Position numbers and translations under genes: made by a program. The notes under the pieces are model-generated. The model was not told where the DNA came from. It did not search any database and worked only from the letters and a program-made list of their open reading frames with translations. From contig NC_021499.1 of NCBI RefSeq assembly GCF_000412695.1, positions 3,906,001 to 3,970,000 of the forward strand: a stretch of DNA of 64,000 bases, read 5' to 3'. Shown here one piece after another: positions 26,071 through 35,011 of the stretch. The stretch is from Pseudomonas resinovorans NBRC 106553. GTDB taxonomy: Bacteria; Pseudomonadota; Gammaproteobacteria; Pseudomonadales; Pseudomonadaceae. The first letter of the stretch is position 1. Each line of letters starts with the position of its first letter.

Positions 26071-26832
26071 ATGGCAGTAAACCAGCTTCTGATCGGCAGA
26101 GCCTGCTTCATTGTCAGGGCCGGGTCACTGCCGAACGGCTACAACCAACGTCCGGGGATGACCCTGCTGCTCGCCGACGGTGAACCGCTTGAGCTGGAAA
26201 TCGATGGTCAGTCCGCTCTTGCAGCAGATGCCTGGCTGCTGGCCCCTGAGATTCGGCGGCGATTCGTCCGCCCGCAGCCGCACGTCAGCATCACGGTTGA
26301 ACCGAGCCACCCTGCCTATGCGCGGCTTCTGCATTGGGCCCGCCTGAGTCCAGGCGCGGCGCATCGCTTCGAAGTGGCTCGTGCAGGTCGGGCCCTTCTT
26401 GTCGAAGTAGCAACACAGCAGGCGTTCGATACTTGGCTGGATCGCTTGCTGACTCAGAACCACCAACCATCAGCAGCCCCGAATCCGCGCCTGGAGCACC
26501 TGTTGGCTCTGGTGAAGGACGCCGACATCGAAACTTCGGCAGAACAGCTCTGGCAGTCCTTTCGCCTGCGCTATCCGAGCACCCAAGCCCACTGCTCGCA
26601 TTGGCTGCAGGACAGCATCGGTATCCCGCTGCGAAAATTGCTGTTGTGGCAGAAGCTGCGCCGCGCCCTGGAGGCGTTGAGTGGTGCCCATGGTGCAACC
26701 GAAGTGGCCCATTCTGCCGGTTTCGCTGACTCCGCCCACCTGTCTCGCATTTGCCTGCGCACTTTTGGTCTTCGACCGTCGCAGGCCAACGACCACAAAA
26801 TCCTTCAAGTAAACCGCTTCCCGGATTACTGA
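26071..26832 (+). CDS. AraC-family transcriptional regulator
   Basis: This 253-residue protein has a C-terminal AraC DNA-binding domain. The two HTH regions are visible around WLQDSIGIPLRKLLLWQKLR and VAHSAGFADSAHLSRICLRT, followed by FGLRPSQ. The N-terminal half is a cupin-like sensor. It starts 89 bases after the acetyltransferase gene. It probably controls the sterol-desaturase-family gene that follows 31 bases after its stop, a common pairing. Confidence 0.88.
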   Translation: MAVNQLLIGRACFIVRAGSLPNGYNQRPGMTLLLADGEPLELEIDGQSALAADAWLLAPEIRRRFVRPQPHVSITVEPSHPAYARLLHWARLSPGAAHRFEVARAGRALLVEVATQQAFDTWLDRLLTQNHQPSAAPNPRLEHLLALVKDADIETSAEQLWQSFRLRYPSTQAHCSHWLQDSIGIPLRKLLLWQKLRRALEALSGAHGATEVAHSAGFADSAHLSRICLRTFGLRPSQANDHKILQVNRFPDY

Positions 26833-26863
26833 CACTGCGCTCCTCGCATTTGAGGAAAGTGTC

Positions 26864-27679
26864 ATGTCGCATCTCGATACCTGGGTCGTCAGCACCCTGT
26901 TGATTGTGCTGGGAAGCATGGAGCTTCTCGCTGGACGCCTGCTGAATCGGCGGCAACCTGATGAACTCGCGGTCGATGCCATCAGCCTTGCTCAGTTCGC
27001 CTTGCTGATCAAACCGGCGATCATCGCCCTTGCCGCGATAGCCCTCACCCAATGGGCGCCTGGCTGGGCGGGTAGCCTATCCCCGCTACCACTTTGGCAG
27101 GCCGTCCTGCTGGTGGTCATTCCGGCGGACTTTCTCCACTACTGGTATCACCGCCTGGGCCACACGCTGCCTTTCATGTGGCACATGCACCGCACCCACC
27201 ACACGGCGACCGCGATGAGCATCAGCGTGGCCTACCGGGAGAACTGGCGATGGTTCATGTTCATGCCGGACATCTGGTACGCCGGCGTGATGGTCTACCT
27301 GGGCCTGGGTGAGGCGGTGCTGATCAGCCATCTGATCTTCGGCTCTGCCAACGTGCTGGTGCACAGCGCCTTCGCCTGGGACAAAGACCTATATCGGATA
27401 CGCTGGCTTTCGCCCTTGGCATGGCTGCTGGAGCGCTTCGTCCAGCTTCCCAGCACCCACCGTGCCCACCACGCTGAGCTGGACGAACACGGCAATCCAC
27501 CGCACCACAATTTCGGCCAACTGCTGTACATCTGGGACACGTTGTTTGGTACGGCCAACTTCACCCGCGACCGCTATCCGAAGCGCTACGGCATTCCCAA
27601 TGATCCCGGCGACCCTTGGTGTGCCCAGCTGTGGTGGCCCTTCTGTCGATCGAGAAAACCAGGCAGCGACTACAACTAA
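26864..27679 (+). CDS. Sterol desaturase/fatty acid hydroxylase family membrane protein
   Basis: This 271-residue membrane di-iron enzyme has the histidine clusters HYWYHRLGH, HMHRTHH, HRAHHAELDEHGN and PHHNFGQ. Hydrophobic helices lie before and between them (IVLGSMELLAG, LAAIALTQWAPGWAG, AVLLVVIPADF). It would hydroxylate or desaturate a lipid. It is paired with the AraC regulator upstream and is convergent with arsJ. Its placement between arsN2 and arsJ looks like an insertion into an arsenic locus; a link to arsenolipids is only a speculation. Confidence 0.88.
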   Translation: MSHLDTWVVSTLLIVLGSMELLAGRLLNRRQPDELAVDAISLAQFALLIKPAIIALAAIALTQWAPGWAGSLSPLPLWQAVLLVVIPADFLHYWYHRLGHTLPFMWHMHRTHHTATAMSISVAYRENWRWFMFMPDIWYAGVMVYLGLGEAVLISHLIFGSANVLVHSAFAWDKDLYRIRWLSPLAWLLERFVQLPSTHRAHHAELDEHGNPPHHNFGQLLYIWDTLFGTANFTRDRYPKRYGIPNDPGDPWCAQLWWPFCRSRKPGSDYN

Positions 27680-27697
27680 CCTACCGAGACGCCAGCC

Positions 27698-28921
27698 TTA
27701 CACTGTTGGCGTCTGGTGCCGAGGCAGCGCGATGGAAATCAGCGCCGCCAGCAGCACGAATCCGCTGGAAACCCACAGGCAGGCCTCCAGTCCGTACTGC
27801 TGGAACACCCAGCCCGAGAGCAGCGTGCCGAGCAGGCGGCCCAGAGCGTTGGACATGTAGTAGAAGCCCACGTCCAGGGACACCCCGTCTTCCTTGGCAT
27901 AGCTGACGATCAGGTAGCTGTGCAGCGAGGAGTTCACCGCGAACAGCACGCCGAACAGCATCAACCCACCGAGCAATACCGCTTGTGCCGACCAACCGGC
28001 GGTGAGCCCCAGGGCGATCAGCGCGGGCAATCCGGCCAGGGCCAGGGCCCAGGTGAAAGCGGCGCGGCCGTCCGGTACATGCCCGTTCTTCTTGCCGGTG
28101 AGGTACGGGGCGAAGGACTGCACGATGCCGTAGCCGATGATCCAGGCGGCGAGGAAACCGCCGACCAGCCAGAAGTCCCAGCCGAATACCGTACTCAGGT
28201 ACACCGGCAGGGCCACCACAAACCAGACATCACGGGCGCCAAAGAGGAACAACCGCGCGGCCGAAAGGATGTTGATCGCCCGGCTCTTGGAGAGCATGTC
28301 ACGGAACTTCGGCTTGGCCTTGGCCTTGCCCAGGTCCTTCTTCAGCAGCACCAGGCTGCCCAGCCAGATCAGCGCCAGCACCGCCGCCATCGCCAGCACG
28401 GCGCCCGTGAAACCAAGCAAGGCCAGCAGCGCACCACCGAGGAAGAAGCCCACGCCCTTGAGCGCATTCTTCGAGCCTGTGAGGAGGGCCACCCACTGGT
28501 ACAGCGTGCCCTGCTGGCTGTCTGGCACCAGAAGTTTGATGGAGCTCTTGGCGCTCATCTTGTTCAGGTCTTTGGCGATGCCGGAGAGTGCCTGGGTGCC
28601 CATCACCCAGGGCACCGTCAGCCAGGCGGTCGGCACGGTGAGCATCAGCAAGGCCAGCACTTGCAGGCCGAGGCCGATGTTCATGGTGCGGTTCAACCCC
28701 AGGCGAGCGCCGAGGTAGCCGCCCACCAGATTGGTGACCACGCCGAAGATTTCGTAGAAGAGGAACAGCGCGGCAATCTGCAGCGGCGTGTAGCCCAGGG
28801 TGTGGAAGTGCAGCACCACCAGCATGCGCAGCGCGCCGTCGGTGAGGGTGAATGCCCAGTAGTTACCGGTGACCAGCAGATACTGGCGCACTTCCGTGGG
28901 CAGGGCTGACAACGCCTTCAT
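27698..28921 (-). CDS. arsJ: ArsJ organoarsenical efflux permease (MFS)
   Basis: This 407-residue major-facilitator protein has about twelve membrane segments. It begins EVRQYLLVTGNYWAFTLTDG and contains GIAKDLNKMSAKSSIKLLVP, a hallmark of ArsJ. It exports 1-arseno-3-phosphoglycerate made by the partner GAPDH, which then falls apart outside to arsenate. It is the last gene of the leftward ars operon and follows the gapdh gene by nine bases. A GACGCCA/TGGCGTC hairpin (27688-27713) lies over its stop and may end transcription. Confidence 0.93.
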   Translation of the reverse strand: MKALSALPTEVRQYLLVTGNYWAFTLTDGALRMLVVLHFHTLGYTPLQIAALFLFYEIFGVVTNLVGGYLGARLGLNRTMNIGLGLQVLALLMLTVPTAWLTVPWVMGTQALSGIAKDLNKMSAKSSIKLLVPDSQQGTLYQWVALLTGSKNALKGVGFFLGGALLALLGFTGAVLAMAAVLALIWLGSLVLLKKDLGKAKAKPKFRDMLSKSRAINILSAARLFLFGARDVWFVVALPVYLSTVFGWDFWLVGGFLAAWIIGYGIVQSFAPYLTGKKNGHVPDGRAAFTWALALAGLPALIALGLTAGWSAQAVLLGGLMLFGVLFAVNSSLHSYLIVSYAKEDGVSLDVGFYYMSNALGRLLGTLLSGWVFQQYGLEACLWVSSGFVLLAALISIALPRHQTPTV

Positions 28922-28930
28922 GATCGCCAG

Positions 28931-29935
28931 TTACTCCGCCGCGCCGACCATTCGAGCCAGCTCCGCCGCACGATTGGCGTAGCCCCATTCGTTGTCGTAC
29001 CAGGCGTAGACCTTCACCTGGGTGCCGTTGACCACGAGGGTCGATAGCGCATCGATGATCGAGGAGCGCGGGTCGGTGCGGTAGTCGATGGACACCAGCG
29101 GGCGTTCTTCGTAACCCAGGATGTTCTTCAGCGGGCCTTCGGCTGCGGCCTTGAGCAGGGCATTCACCTCTTCGGCGGTGGTGGCGCGCTCCACCTCGAA
29201 CACGCAGTCGGTGAGCGAGGCGTTGGCCAGTGGCACGCGCACGGAGTGGCCGTTCAGCTTGCCGCGCAGCTCGGGGAAGATCTCGGCAATGGCGGTGGCC
29301 GAACCGGTGGTGGTGGGGATCAGGCTCATGCCCGAGGCGCGGGCACGACGCAGGTCCTTGTGCGGCGTATCGAGGATGCTCTGGGTGTTGGTCAGGTCGT
29401 GGATGGTGGTGATCGAACCATGGCGAATGCCAAGGCTTTCGTGGATCACCTTGACCACCGGGGCCAGGCAGTTGGTGGTGCAGGACGCGGCGGTGACGAT
29501 GCGGTGCTGCGCCGGGTCGAACAGGTGCTGGTTGACGCCCATGACGACATTCAGCGCGCCCTTTTCCTTGACTGGCGCACAGACCACCACGCGCTTCACG
29601 CCCTGATCCAGGTAGGCCTGGAGCACGGCGACCGTCTTCATCTTGCCGCTGGCCTCGATCACCAGGTCGCAACCGCTCCAATCGGTATCGGCGATGGCCT
29701 TGTTGGCCGTCACCTGGATGCGCTTGCCGCCGATCACCACGCAATCGCCATCACTGCCCGCTTCGTGTTGCCAGCGACCGTGCACCGAATCGAAGTTCAG
29801 CAGGTGGGCGTGGGTGGCGGCGTCACCCGCCGGGTCGTTGATGCGGACGAATTCCAGCTCAGGCCAATCCCAGGCGGCGCGCAGCGCCAGGCGACCGATA
29901 CGACCGAAACCGTTGATACCGACTTTGATGCTCAT
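28931..29935 (-). CDS. gapdh: ArsJ-associated glyceraldehyde-3-phosphate dehydrogenase
   Basis: This 334-residue GAPDH has the NAD-binding start [17 protein letters not shown] and the catalytic site [20 protein letters not shown]. Near the C-terminus it has [14 protein letters not shown]. In this setting it forms 1-arseno-3-phosphoglycerate from arsenate, phosphate's analogue, for export by ArsJ. It lies between arsH and arsJ with short gaps, so it is the operon's dedicated enzyme, not the glycolytic copy. Confidence 0.93.
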   Translation of the reverse strand: MSIKVGINGFGRIGRLALRAAWDWPELEFVRINDPAGDAATHAHLLNFDSVHGRWQHEAGSDGDCVVIGGKRIQVTANKAIADTDWSGCDLVIEASGKMKTVAVLQAYLDQGVKRVVVCAPVKEKGALNVVMGVNQHLFDPAQHRIVTAASCTTNCLAPVVKVIHESLGIRHGSITTIHDLTNTQSILDTPHKDLRRARASGMSLIPTTTGSATAIAEIFPELRGKLNGHSVRVPLANASLTDCVFEVERATTAEEVNALLKAAAEGPLKNILGYEERPLVSIDYRTDPRSSIIDALSTLVVNGTQVKVYAWYDNEWGYANRAAELARMVGAAE

Positions 29936-29962
29936 GCTCGTGTTCTCGTATGACTGTCTGAA

Positions 29963-30679
29963 TCAGATGGAACGTTGATTGACGCGTTTGGAGAGTTCTT
30001 CCGCCGATTCCTTGCGTTCGGAGTAGCGGTCGACCAGGTAGTCCGAACGCTCGCGCAACAGCAGCGTGAACTTCACCAGTTCCTCCATGACGTCCACCAC
30101 GCGGTCGTAGAAGGAGGACGGCTTCATCCGCCCGGCTTCATCGAACTCCAGGTAGGCCTTGGGCACCGAGGACTGGTTGGGGATGGTGAACATGCGCATC
30201 CAGCGGCCCAGCACCCGCAGCTGATTAACCACGTTGAACGACTGCGAACCACCGCAAACCTGCATCACTGCCAGGGTCTTGCCCTGGGTCGGGCGTACCG
30301 CGCCCATGGCCAGCGGAATCCAGTCGATCTGCGCCTTGAACACCGCGCTCATCGAGCCGTGGCGCTCGGGCGAGCACCACACCTGGCCTTCCGACCAGAG
30401 CACCAGTTCGCGCAGCTCCCGCACCTTGGGGTGACTTTCAGGAACGTCATCCGGTAGCGGCATCCCGGAAGGATCGAAGATCCGTGTCTCGGCGCCGAAA
30501 TGCTCCAGCAGCCGGGCTGCTTCGTGGGTCAGCAGACGGCTGAACGAACGCTCGCGGGTCGAGCCGTAGAGCAGCAGGATGCGCGGCTTGTGGATGGCCG
30601 TCAGCGGACTGCCCAGCTTGTCCAGCGTGGGCAGGTCAACCAGGCCGGCATCGAGATTGGGAATGTGGTCGTCGGTCAT
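29963..30679 (-). CDS. arsH: ArsH NADPH-dependent FMN reductase
   Basis: This 238-residue flavodoxin-like protein has the phosphate-binding turn [15 protein letters not shown], then [20 protein letters not shown] and [20 protein letters not shown], all typical of ArsH. It oxidises trivalent organoarsenicals to less toxic pentavalent forms. Its start lies four bases after the acr3 stop, within the same operon. Confidence 0.93.
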   Translation of the reverse strand: MTDDHIPNLDAGLVDLPTLDKLGSPLTAIHKPRILLLYGSTRERSFSRLLTHEAARLLEHFGAETRIFDPSGMPLPDDVPESHPKVRELRELVLWSEGQVWCSPERHGSMSAVFKAQIDWIPLAMGAVRPTQGKTLAVMQVCGGSQSFNVVNQLRVLGRWMRMFTIPNQSSVPKAYLEFDEAGRMKPSSFYDRVVDVMEELVKFTLLLRERSDYLVDRYSERKESAEELSKRVNQRSI

Positions 30680-30683
30680 GGTT

Positions 30684-31745
30684 CTACTCCTCAGTAAGCG
30701 CGCCCTTCGGCTGATCGAACCAGCGGCGTTTCAGCCACCAGGCCACGCCCACCAGCGAGATCAGTACGGGAACTTCCACCAGCGGCCCGATGACGGTGGC
30801 GAAGGCCACCGGGGACGCGAGGCCGAAGGTCGCGATGGCCACCGCAATGGCCAGTTCGAAATTGTTGCTGGCGGCAGTGAAGGCTAGCGCGGTAGTGCGC
30901 GGATAGTCGGCCTCCAGCAGCTTGCCCATCCAGAAGCTGATGAAGAACATCACCACGAAGTAGATGGTCAGCGGGATGGCGATACGCAGCACGTCCAGCG
31001 GCAGTTGCAGCACCATGTCGCCTTTGAGGCTGAACATCGCGACGATGGTCAGCAGCAAGGCCACCAGGGTCAGCGGGCTGATCCGGGGGATGAAGCGCTC
31101 GCGGTACCAGTTCTCGCCTTTGCGAGCGATCAGCAGCTTGCGGGTCAGGAAACCGGCCAGGAACGGGATGCCCAGGTAGATCAGTACCGATTCGGCGATG
31201 TCGACGAAACTGATCTGGATGACGCTGCCCTCCAGCCCGAACAGCGGTGGTAACAGGCCCAGGAAGATCCAGGCATACAGGCTGAAGAACAGGATCTGGA
31301 AGATGCTGTTGAAGGCCACCAGCCCGGCGACATACTGGTTGTTGCCACCGGCGATCTGGTTCCATACCAGCACCATGGCGATGCAACGGGCCAGGCCGAT
31401 CAGGATCAGGCCGGTCATGTATTCGGGCATATCTGCCAGGAACACGACCGCCAGCCCAAACATCAACACCGGCCCGATGACCCAGTTCTGCACCAGGGAC
31501 AGGGCGAGGATGCGTTTGTCCTTGAACACCTCCGGCAGCTCTTCGTAGCGCACTTTGGCCAACGGCGGGTACATCATCACGATCAAGCCGATGGCGATGG
31601 GGATATTGGTCGAGCCTACCGACAGGCTGTTCAGCCAGACTGGCAGCCCGTCGAACAGGCTGCCAAGCCCTACGCCAATGGCCATGGCGAGAAAAATCCA
31701 GACCGTCAGATAGCGATCCAGAAAGGCGAGGCGACTGTTGCGCAT
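30684..31745 (-). CDS. acr3: Acr3 arsenite efflux permease
   Basis: This permease of about 353 residues has ten membrane segments of the Acr3/BART group: [20 protein letters not shown] at the start, then [33 protein letters not shown] with the conserved Cys, and [20 protein letters not shown] near the end. It extrudes arsenite using the proton gradient. ATG 31745 has GGAG eight bases upstream; ATG 31751 is too close to it. The gene is flanked by arsH and, after a 120-base gap, arsR. Confidence 0.93.
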   Translation of the reverse strand: MRNSRLAFLDRYLTVWIFLAMAIGVGLGSLFDGLPVWLNSLSVGSTNIPIAIGLIVMMYPPLAKVRYEELPEVFKDKRILALSLVQNWVIGPVLMFGLAVVFLADMPEYMTGLILIGLARCIAMVLVWNQIAGGNNQYVAGLVAFNSIFQILFFSLYAWIFLGLLPPLFGLEGSVIQISFVDIAESVLIYLGIPFLAGFLTRKLLIARKGENWYRERFIPRISPLTLVALLLTIVAMFSLKGDMVLQLPLDVLRIAIPLTIYFVVMFFISFWMGKLLEADYPRTTALAFTAASNNFELAIAVAIATFGLASPVAFATVIGPLVEVPVLISLVGVAWWLKRRWFDQPKGALTEE

Positions 31746-31759
31746 GGTCATGTCTCCGC

Positions 31760-31872
31760 TGTCAGAGGGTGCCGATCAAGGCCAGTTCCGCCTTGAGCTG
31801 CTCGCTGCTCAGTTGCTTCAACGGCAGCGTCAGGAAGGCCTGGACGCGACTTCGATCTCTTCGGGGCTGCGC
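31760..31872 (-). pseudogene. Possible remnant of a second arsC C-terminus
   Basis: Between arsR and acr3, one minus-strand frame reads VQAFLTLPLKQLSSEQLKAE then LALIGTL-stop. This resembles the C-terminal helix of low-molecular-weight phosphatase-type ArsC proteins (Lxxxx LPLxxL xxxx L). A frameshift separates it from text upstream. It may be the trace of a deleted gene between arsR and acr3; similarity is short, so confidence is low. Confidence 0.3.
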
Positions 31873-32229
31873 TCAGCAGCAGGCAGCGGCGCGCTCGGGG
31901 CGGTCGCCCATTCCATCGAGCCGCTTCGAATCGGGGCTCAGCCAATACTTGTTGGCCTCCAGCGCCGTCGTCAGCACGCTGTGTACCCAGCCCGGCAGGT
32001 TGGGATGCAGGCGGTAGTACACCCATTGCCCCTGGCGGCGATCCGCCAACAAGCCACAGGTGCGCAGCTGCGCCAGGTGGCGGGAGATCTTCGGCTGGCT
32101 TTCATCCAGGGCGCAGGTGAGTTCGCAGACGCACAACTCCTCCTCGCGGGTAATGAGCAGCATCAGGCGAACGCGGGTTTCGTCGGCCAGGCATTTGAAA
32201 ACGGTGGTCGGGGTCAGATGGTCGGTCAT
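31873..32229 (-). CDS. arsR: ArsR/SmtB-family arsenic-responsive repressor
   Basis: This 118-residue winged-helix repressor has FKCLADETRVRLMLLI, then ELCVCELTCALDESQPKISR. The CVC pair sits in the DNA-binding helix, where arsenite is bound in classical ArsR. RQGQWVYYRLHPNLPGW forms the wing. A C-terminal ACC adds further cysteines. It follows arsC by seven bases and should repress the leftward operon through the ATATG-N8-CATAT site at 32685-32702. Confidence 0.93.
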   Translation of the reverse strand: MTDHLTPTTVFKCLADETRVRLMLLITREEELCVCELTCALDESQPKISRHLAQLRTCGLLADRRQGQWVYYRLHPNLPGWVHSVLTTALEANKYWLSPDSKRLDGMGDRPERAAACC

Positions 32230-32236
32230 AGGGCTC

Positions 32237-32650
32237 TCAACGTTTGGTTTTCACCAGAACAAAGATCTTGATGCGCTCGGCAATTTCCTGGGCGGCATGG
32301 CGGAAGGCATCAGGCTTAGTGCTGATGACCGGGTCTTCGAAGTGCCAGGCCAGCACCGCGCCGGCCCCGGGCAGCGCGTGGCACTCCAACGCCGCCTTGT
32401 CACAGAGTGTGATCACGTAGTCGAAGCGCTCACCGGCAAACTCGTCGACGGACTTGCTGCGCAGGCCCTCGGTGCGGATACCCAGGTGCTCTAGCTCGGC
32501 CAAGCTACGTGGATCGACCTCCCCTGGGGCGGTGCCCGCGCTGAAAGCATCGAAGTGCTCGGAATCGATGTGCCGAAGCAGCGCTTCAGCGAACTGGGAT
32601 CGGGCGGCGTTGGCGGTGCAAACGAACAGCACGCGGGTCTTGACGGTCAT
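32237..32650 (-). CDS. arsC: Arsenate reductase, low-molecular-weight phosphatase type
   Basis: This ArsC of about 137 residues has the phosphatase loop VLFVCTANAARSQ (CX5R), GIRTEGLRSKSVDEF in the middle, and YVITLCDKAALECHALPGAG with two further Cys used in the thioredoxin-type cycle. It turns arsenate into arsenite for Acr3. ATG 32650 has AAGAG seven bases upstream; ATG 32656 is too close. It is the first gene of the leftward ars operon. Confidence 0.92.
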   Translation of the reverse strand: MTVKTRVLFVCTANAARSQFAEALLRHIDSEHFDAFSAGTAPGEVDPRSLAELEHLGIRTEGLRSKSVDEFAGERFDYVITLCDKAALECHALPGAGAVLAWHFEDPVISTKPDAFRHAAQEIAERIKIFVLVKTKR

Positions 32651-32684
32651 GGCCATGCTCTTGGGTAGATATGGTTTATCAAAT

Positions 32685-32702
32685 ATATGATTTCTCGCAT
32701 AT
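32685..32702 (-). promoter_or_regulatory. Candidate ArsR operator in front of arsC
   Basis: ATATG-N8-CATAT forms an inverted repeat in an AT-rich stretch 36-52 bases before the arsC start. This is the position expected of an ArsR binding site overlapping the promoter. It is consistent with control of the whole arsC-arsR-acr3-arsH-gapdh-arsJ operon. Confidence 0.55.
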
Positions 32703-32826
32703 CAGGTAAAGACGGCTGGACGAACCGCACGGGAAATCAGCTTGTGAAAGGTACCAGTAATGCCTGTTATCCTTAATTTAGAGACACCGCCCCACCGACG
32801 CCGACCTGAAACATCCGGCTACTCGC

Positions 32827-32838
32827 ATATTCGAATAT
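32827..32838 (+). promoter_or_regulatory. ATATTCGAATAT palindrome (second ArsR-type box)
   Basis: This is a perfect 12-base palindrome with ATTCGAAT at its centre, a text typical of ArsR boxes in Pseudomonas. It lies 65 bases before the small secreted protein gene on the plus strand. It suggests that this gene is also arsenic-controlled, divergently from the main operon. Confidence 0.5.
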
Positions 32839-32902
32839 CATCATGAACTTGTCATGACAGTCGCCTTAGTTTCAGTCGCACCGCAACCCACACGGGAGCT
32901 GT

Positions 32903-33178
32903 ACGAAGAAAAAACTGACCTTGGATGCACTGCTGCTGACCAGCCTGTTCGCCGCCACCGCCTTTGCCAGCCAATTCGACAAGCCTGGTTTCGTCACCGA
33001 AGTGAAAGATGGTCGCCTCTGGGTGTTTCGCGAAGGCTCCCCGGAACTGAAGGCCTTCAAAGAGAATGGTGAGCCAGCCAAGCAGTTCATCGATGTGGGC
33101 ACTGGCCCGGAGGGCATGACCGTCAAGACTGCCGACGAGAAAACCCTGAAGGACTACCTTCAGGCCATCAAGCAGTGA
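32903..33178 (+). CDS. Arsenic-locus small secreted protein with apparent ACG start
   Basis: This protein of about 91 residues has the N-terminus KKKLTLDALLLTSLFAATAF, a strong signal peptide, followed by ASQFDKPGFVTEVKDGRLWV. The normal start codon position (32903) reads ACG, five bases after GGGAG; ATG in its place would give a standard MKKKLTL start. The next possible start, TTG 32921, would remove the positive charges of the signal peptide. Related proteins near acr3 genes exist in Pseudomonas, with unknown function. A strong hairpin follows the stop. Confidence 0.75.
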   Translation, partial: TKKKLTLDALLLTSLFAATAFASQFDKPGFVTEVKDGRLWVFREGSPELKAFKENGEPAKQFIDVGTGPEGMTVKTADEKTLKDYLQAIKQ

Positions 33179-33186
33179 GCTCGGCG

Positions 33187-33228
33187 CCTGCGCTGCCCCC
33201 GAGCGATTCGGTGGGCAGCGCAGGGTTT
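33187..33228 (+). terminator. Hairpin terminator after the secreted protein gene
   Basis: CCTGCGCTGCCC (33187-33198) pairs perfectly with GGGCAGCGCAGG (33213-33224), a 12-base stem, followed by GTTTGA. It lies 9 bases after the stop codon at 33178. Confidence 0.7.
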
Positions 33229-33272
33229 GATTCGGGCAGTCAGTAACGGTGTAAGACTAGGAGCACCGCTCC

Positions 33273-33485
33273 GCTCTACGCTGCGGGTTGCGCGCCTTCC
33301 TCATCTCGCAGTCGCTCAACCAGATCGACAAGGCCTACGCCCAGAACCACTCGATCCTCGACAACTGCCAAGTGCGGGAGACCTTCGCCACCAACGACGA
33401 GCGCACGGCAAAGCGTATCTCCGAAACCTTGGACACCGTCACCGAACTGCGCGCAGCGCAACTATGCCGGTCATCACCTGCCCGC
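33273..33485 (+). pseudogene. traG: TraG/VirD4-type coupling protein fragment
   Basis: The frame from about 33285 reads LRAFLISQSLNQIDKAYAQN then HSILDNCQVRETFATNDERT and AKRISETLDTVTEL. This is the conserved central part of TraG coupling proteins of Tn4371-type ICEs. After 33464 the match continues one base out of phase (NYAGHHLP), so there is a frameshift. Both ends of the gene are missing. It belongs to the same kind of element as the relaxase remnant at the left edge of the window. Confidence 0.75.
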
Positions 33486-33950
33486 TCATGCGGAGCTCAG
33501 AGCACGCTCCGACTCATCGAGGTGCTCCAGCAATACCGCCCTTGCTGCATCCCGCAGTCTGATCGCCTCTGACCAACCCGGCCCTTGCGCCAGCAAGGGT
33601 GCACACAGGCTGACGTGGATCGCCTGCCATAGCGGAAACCACTGCCCATCGCGTAGTACCGTGCGCGTGCCAAGTATGGCGACCGGCACCAGCGGAACAC
33701 CGGCGTTCGCAGCAAGCACGAAGGCGCCCATGTGGAAGGGGCGCAGCCCCGGCGCGCGGCCGAAAGTCCCTTCCGGGAAGAACGCCAGGGACTGCCTATC
33801 CCGCAGCGCCTCGGCCAGGGCCTCACTGTCCGCGACGCTGCGCAGCAGGTCGAAGCGCTCGACGAAGCGGGCGCCGAGCTTGCGCAGGAACAGGCCGGCG
33901 AGCCACTGGCTAGCCAGTTCGCGCTTGGCGACAAAAGCAAACCGCGGCGG
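33486..33950 (-). pseudogene. PlsC-type acyltransferase, 5'-truncated
   Basis: The C-terminal 150 or so residues of a 1-acylglycerol-3-phosphate acyltransferase-like protein are present: FAFVAKRELASQWLAGLFLR, FFPEGTFGRAPGLRPFHMGA (motif III) and GVPLVPVAILGTR (motif IV). The HxxxxD motif I and the N-terminal part are missing. The sequence switches abruptly near 33950 to the island helicase text on the other strand. It is flanked by two mobile-element fragments, so the gene was cut by rearrangement. Confidence 0.75.
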
Positions 33951-33952
33951 TA

Positions 33953-34991
33953 TTGCTGCGCAGAGGGTTTCGACCCGTCCAAGTCGTCCACCGCAGGCCG
34001 TTCCCGCCTGATGGGCCAAGTGGCCGGCATGCCGGTCGTGCTGATCGAGGGCGACCGCAACGAGCCAGACCGCCTGCACCTGAAATCCTTCGACTGGGAC
34101 GAGCTCAAGGACTTCTTCGGCGGCGGCACACTACGTACCCGGGGCATGAAAACCAGCGGCAACGAAACCTACGAGCCGCCCTTCCGCGGCACCATCGCCA
34201 TCAGCCAGAACGCCCCCGTGAGCGCCTCCGAGGCCATCCTCACCCGCATCGCCAAGCTGCATTTTGTGCGTTTCAACCCCACCGACGAGAGCCGCGCGGC
34301 GGCCGATGCGCTCAACGCCCTGGACGGCGACCAACTGAGCCACTTCCTCCTGCACGCGGTGAAGCAGGAAGCCGCCGTGCTCGAGCGCATCAAGGAGCGA
34401 ATCCCCGAGCACGAGGCCCGACTGCGCCGCCTGCACACCCACTGCGTGGCCTGCGACCAGCCCTACGCCACCGGCAAGGACCAGGAAGCCTGCAGCCACT
34501 GCGGCAACACGCTGCGCGGGCAGATCCGCGTGGAGCGGATCATCAAGAACCACGCACAACTCCTGGCCGGCCTGGACGGCCTACGGCTAGCCGTGCAGCT
34601 CAGCGATCACCAGGTCAGCGAAACACAACGCTGCATCGTGAGCATGGCCCTGGAGCGCCAGGCCGCCATCAGCGCCGACCACCCGGCCGTGGCGGAGTTC
34701 TGGGAAGTGTTCGAGTACCTGGAGAGCCTGGACGACGGCCCGGTGGCGAACCACAGCAAGAACCCGGAGCTGATCGCCATCCACCTCAACGAGTTCGTCC
34801 AGCGCGCCAGCGAACACCGCCAGCAACTGGCCGACGTGGCCACCCTGCGCGAGGTGCTGCGCAACAGCCGCTCCCGCAAGTTCATAGAGCCCAGCAGAGC
34901 AGTGGATAGTGCAGTGCGCAGCTATCAGGCGCAGCGCAACCCGATGATGGCGCGGCCCGGAACGATGAAGTGTTGGATGTTCAGGGCATAA
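33953..34991 (+). pseudogene. Island helicase/primase (toprim-DUF927-like), C-terminal part
   Basis: About 340 C-terminal residues are present: GFDPSKSSTAGRSRLMGQVA, then FDWDELKDFFGGG, GNETYEPPFRGTIAISQNAP and SEAILTRIAKLHFVRFNPTD. A CxxC...CxxC zinc-ribbon (CVACDQPYATGKDQEACSHC) and KNHAQLLAGLDGLRL follow. It matches replicative helicase/primase proteins of integrative islands. The ATPase and toprim halves are missing because the sequence begins at a junction near 33950. An open frame does extend upstream to 33732, but there it is only the antisense of the acyltransferase. It ends 21 bases before prtN. Confidence 0.75.
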
Positions 34992-35011
34992 CAAGGAATT
35001 GGAGAACGACG

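Noticed and set aside
32839..32862. Possible Pho box (CTGTCAT-like words) before the arsenic-linked secreted gene
   Set aside because: Only one half-site matches well; the second differs at three of seven positions.
33732..33952. Upstream extension of the island helicase frame
   Set aside because: This part is the antisense of the acyltransferase fragment; real helicase homology begins only after the junction near 33950.
34938..34953. CCGATGATGG word near the end of the helicase fragment as left copy of the dusA attachment site
   Set aside because: Only ten bases match dusA at 37803, it lies inside coding sequence (NPMMARP), and such a match can occur by chance.
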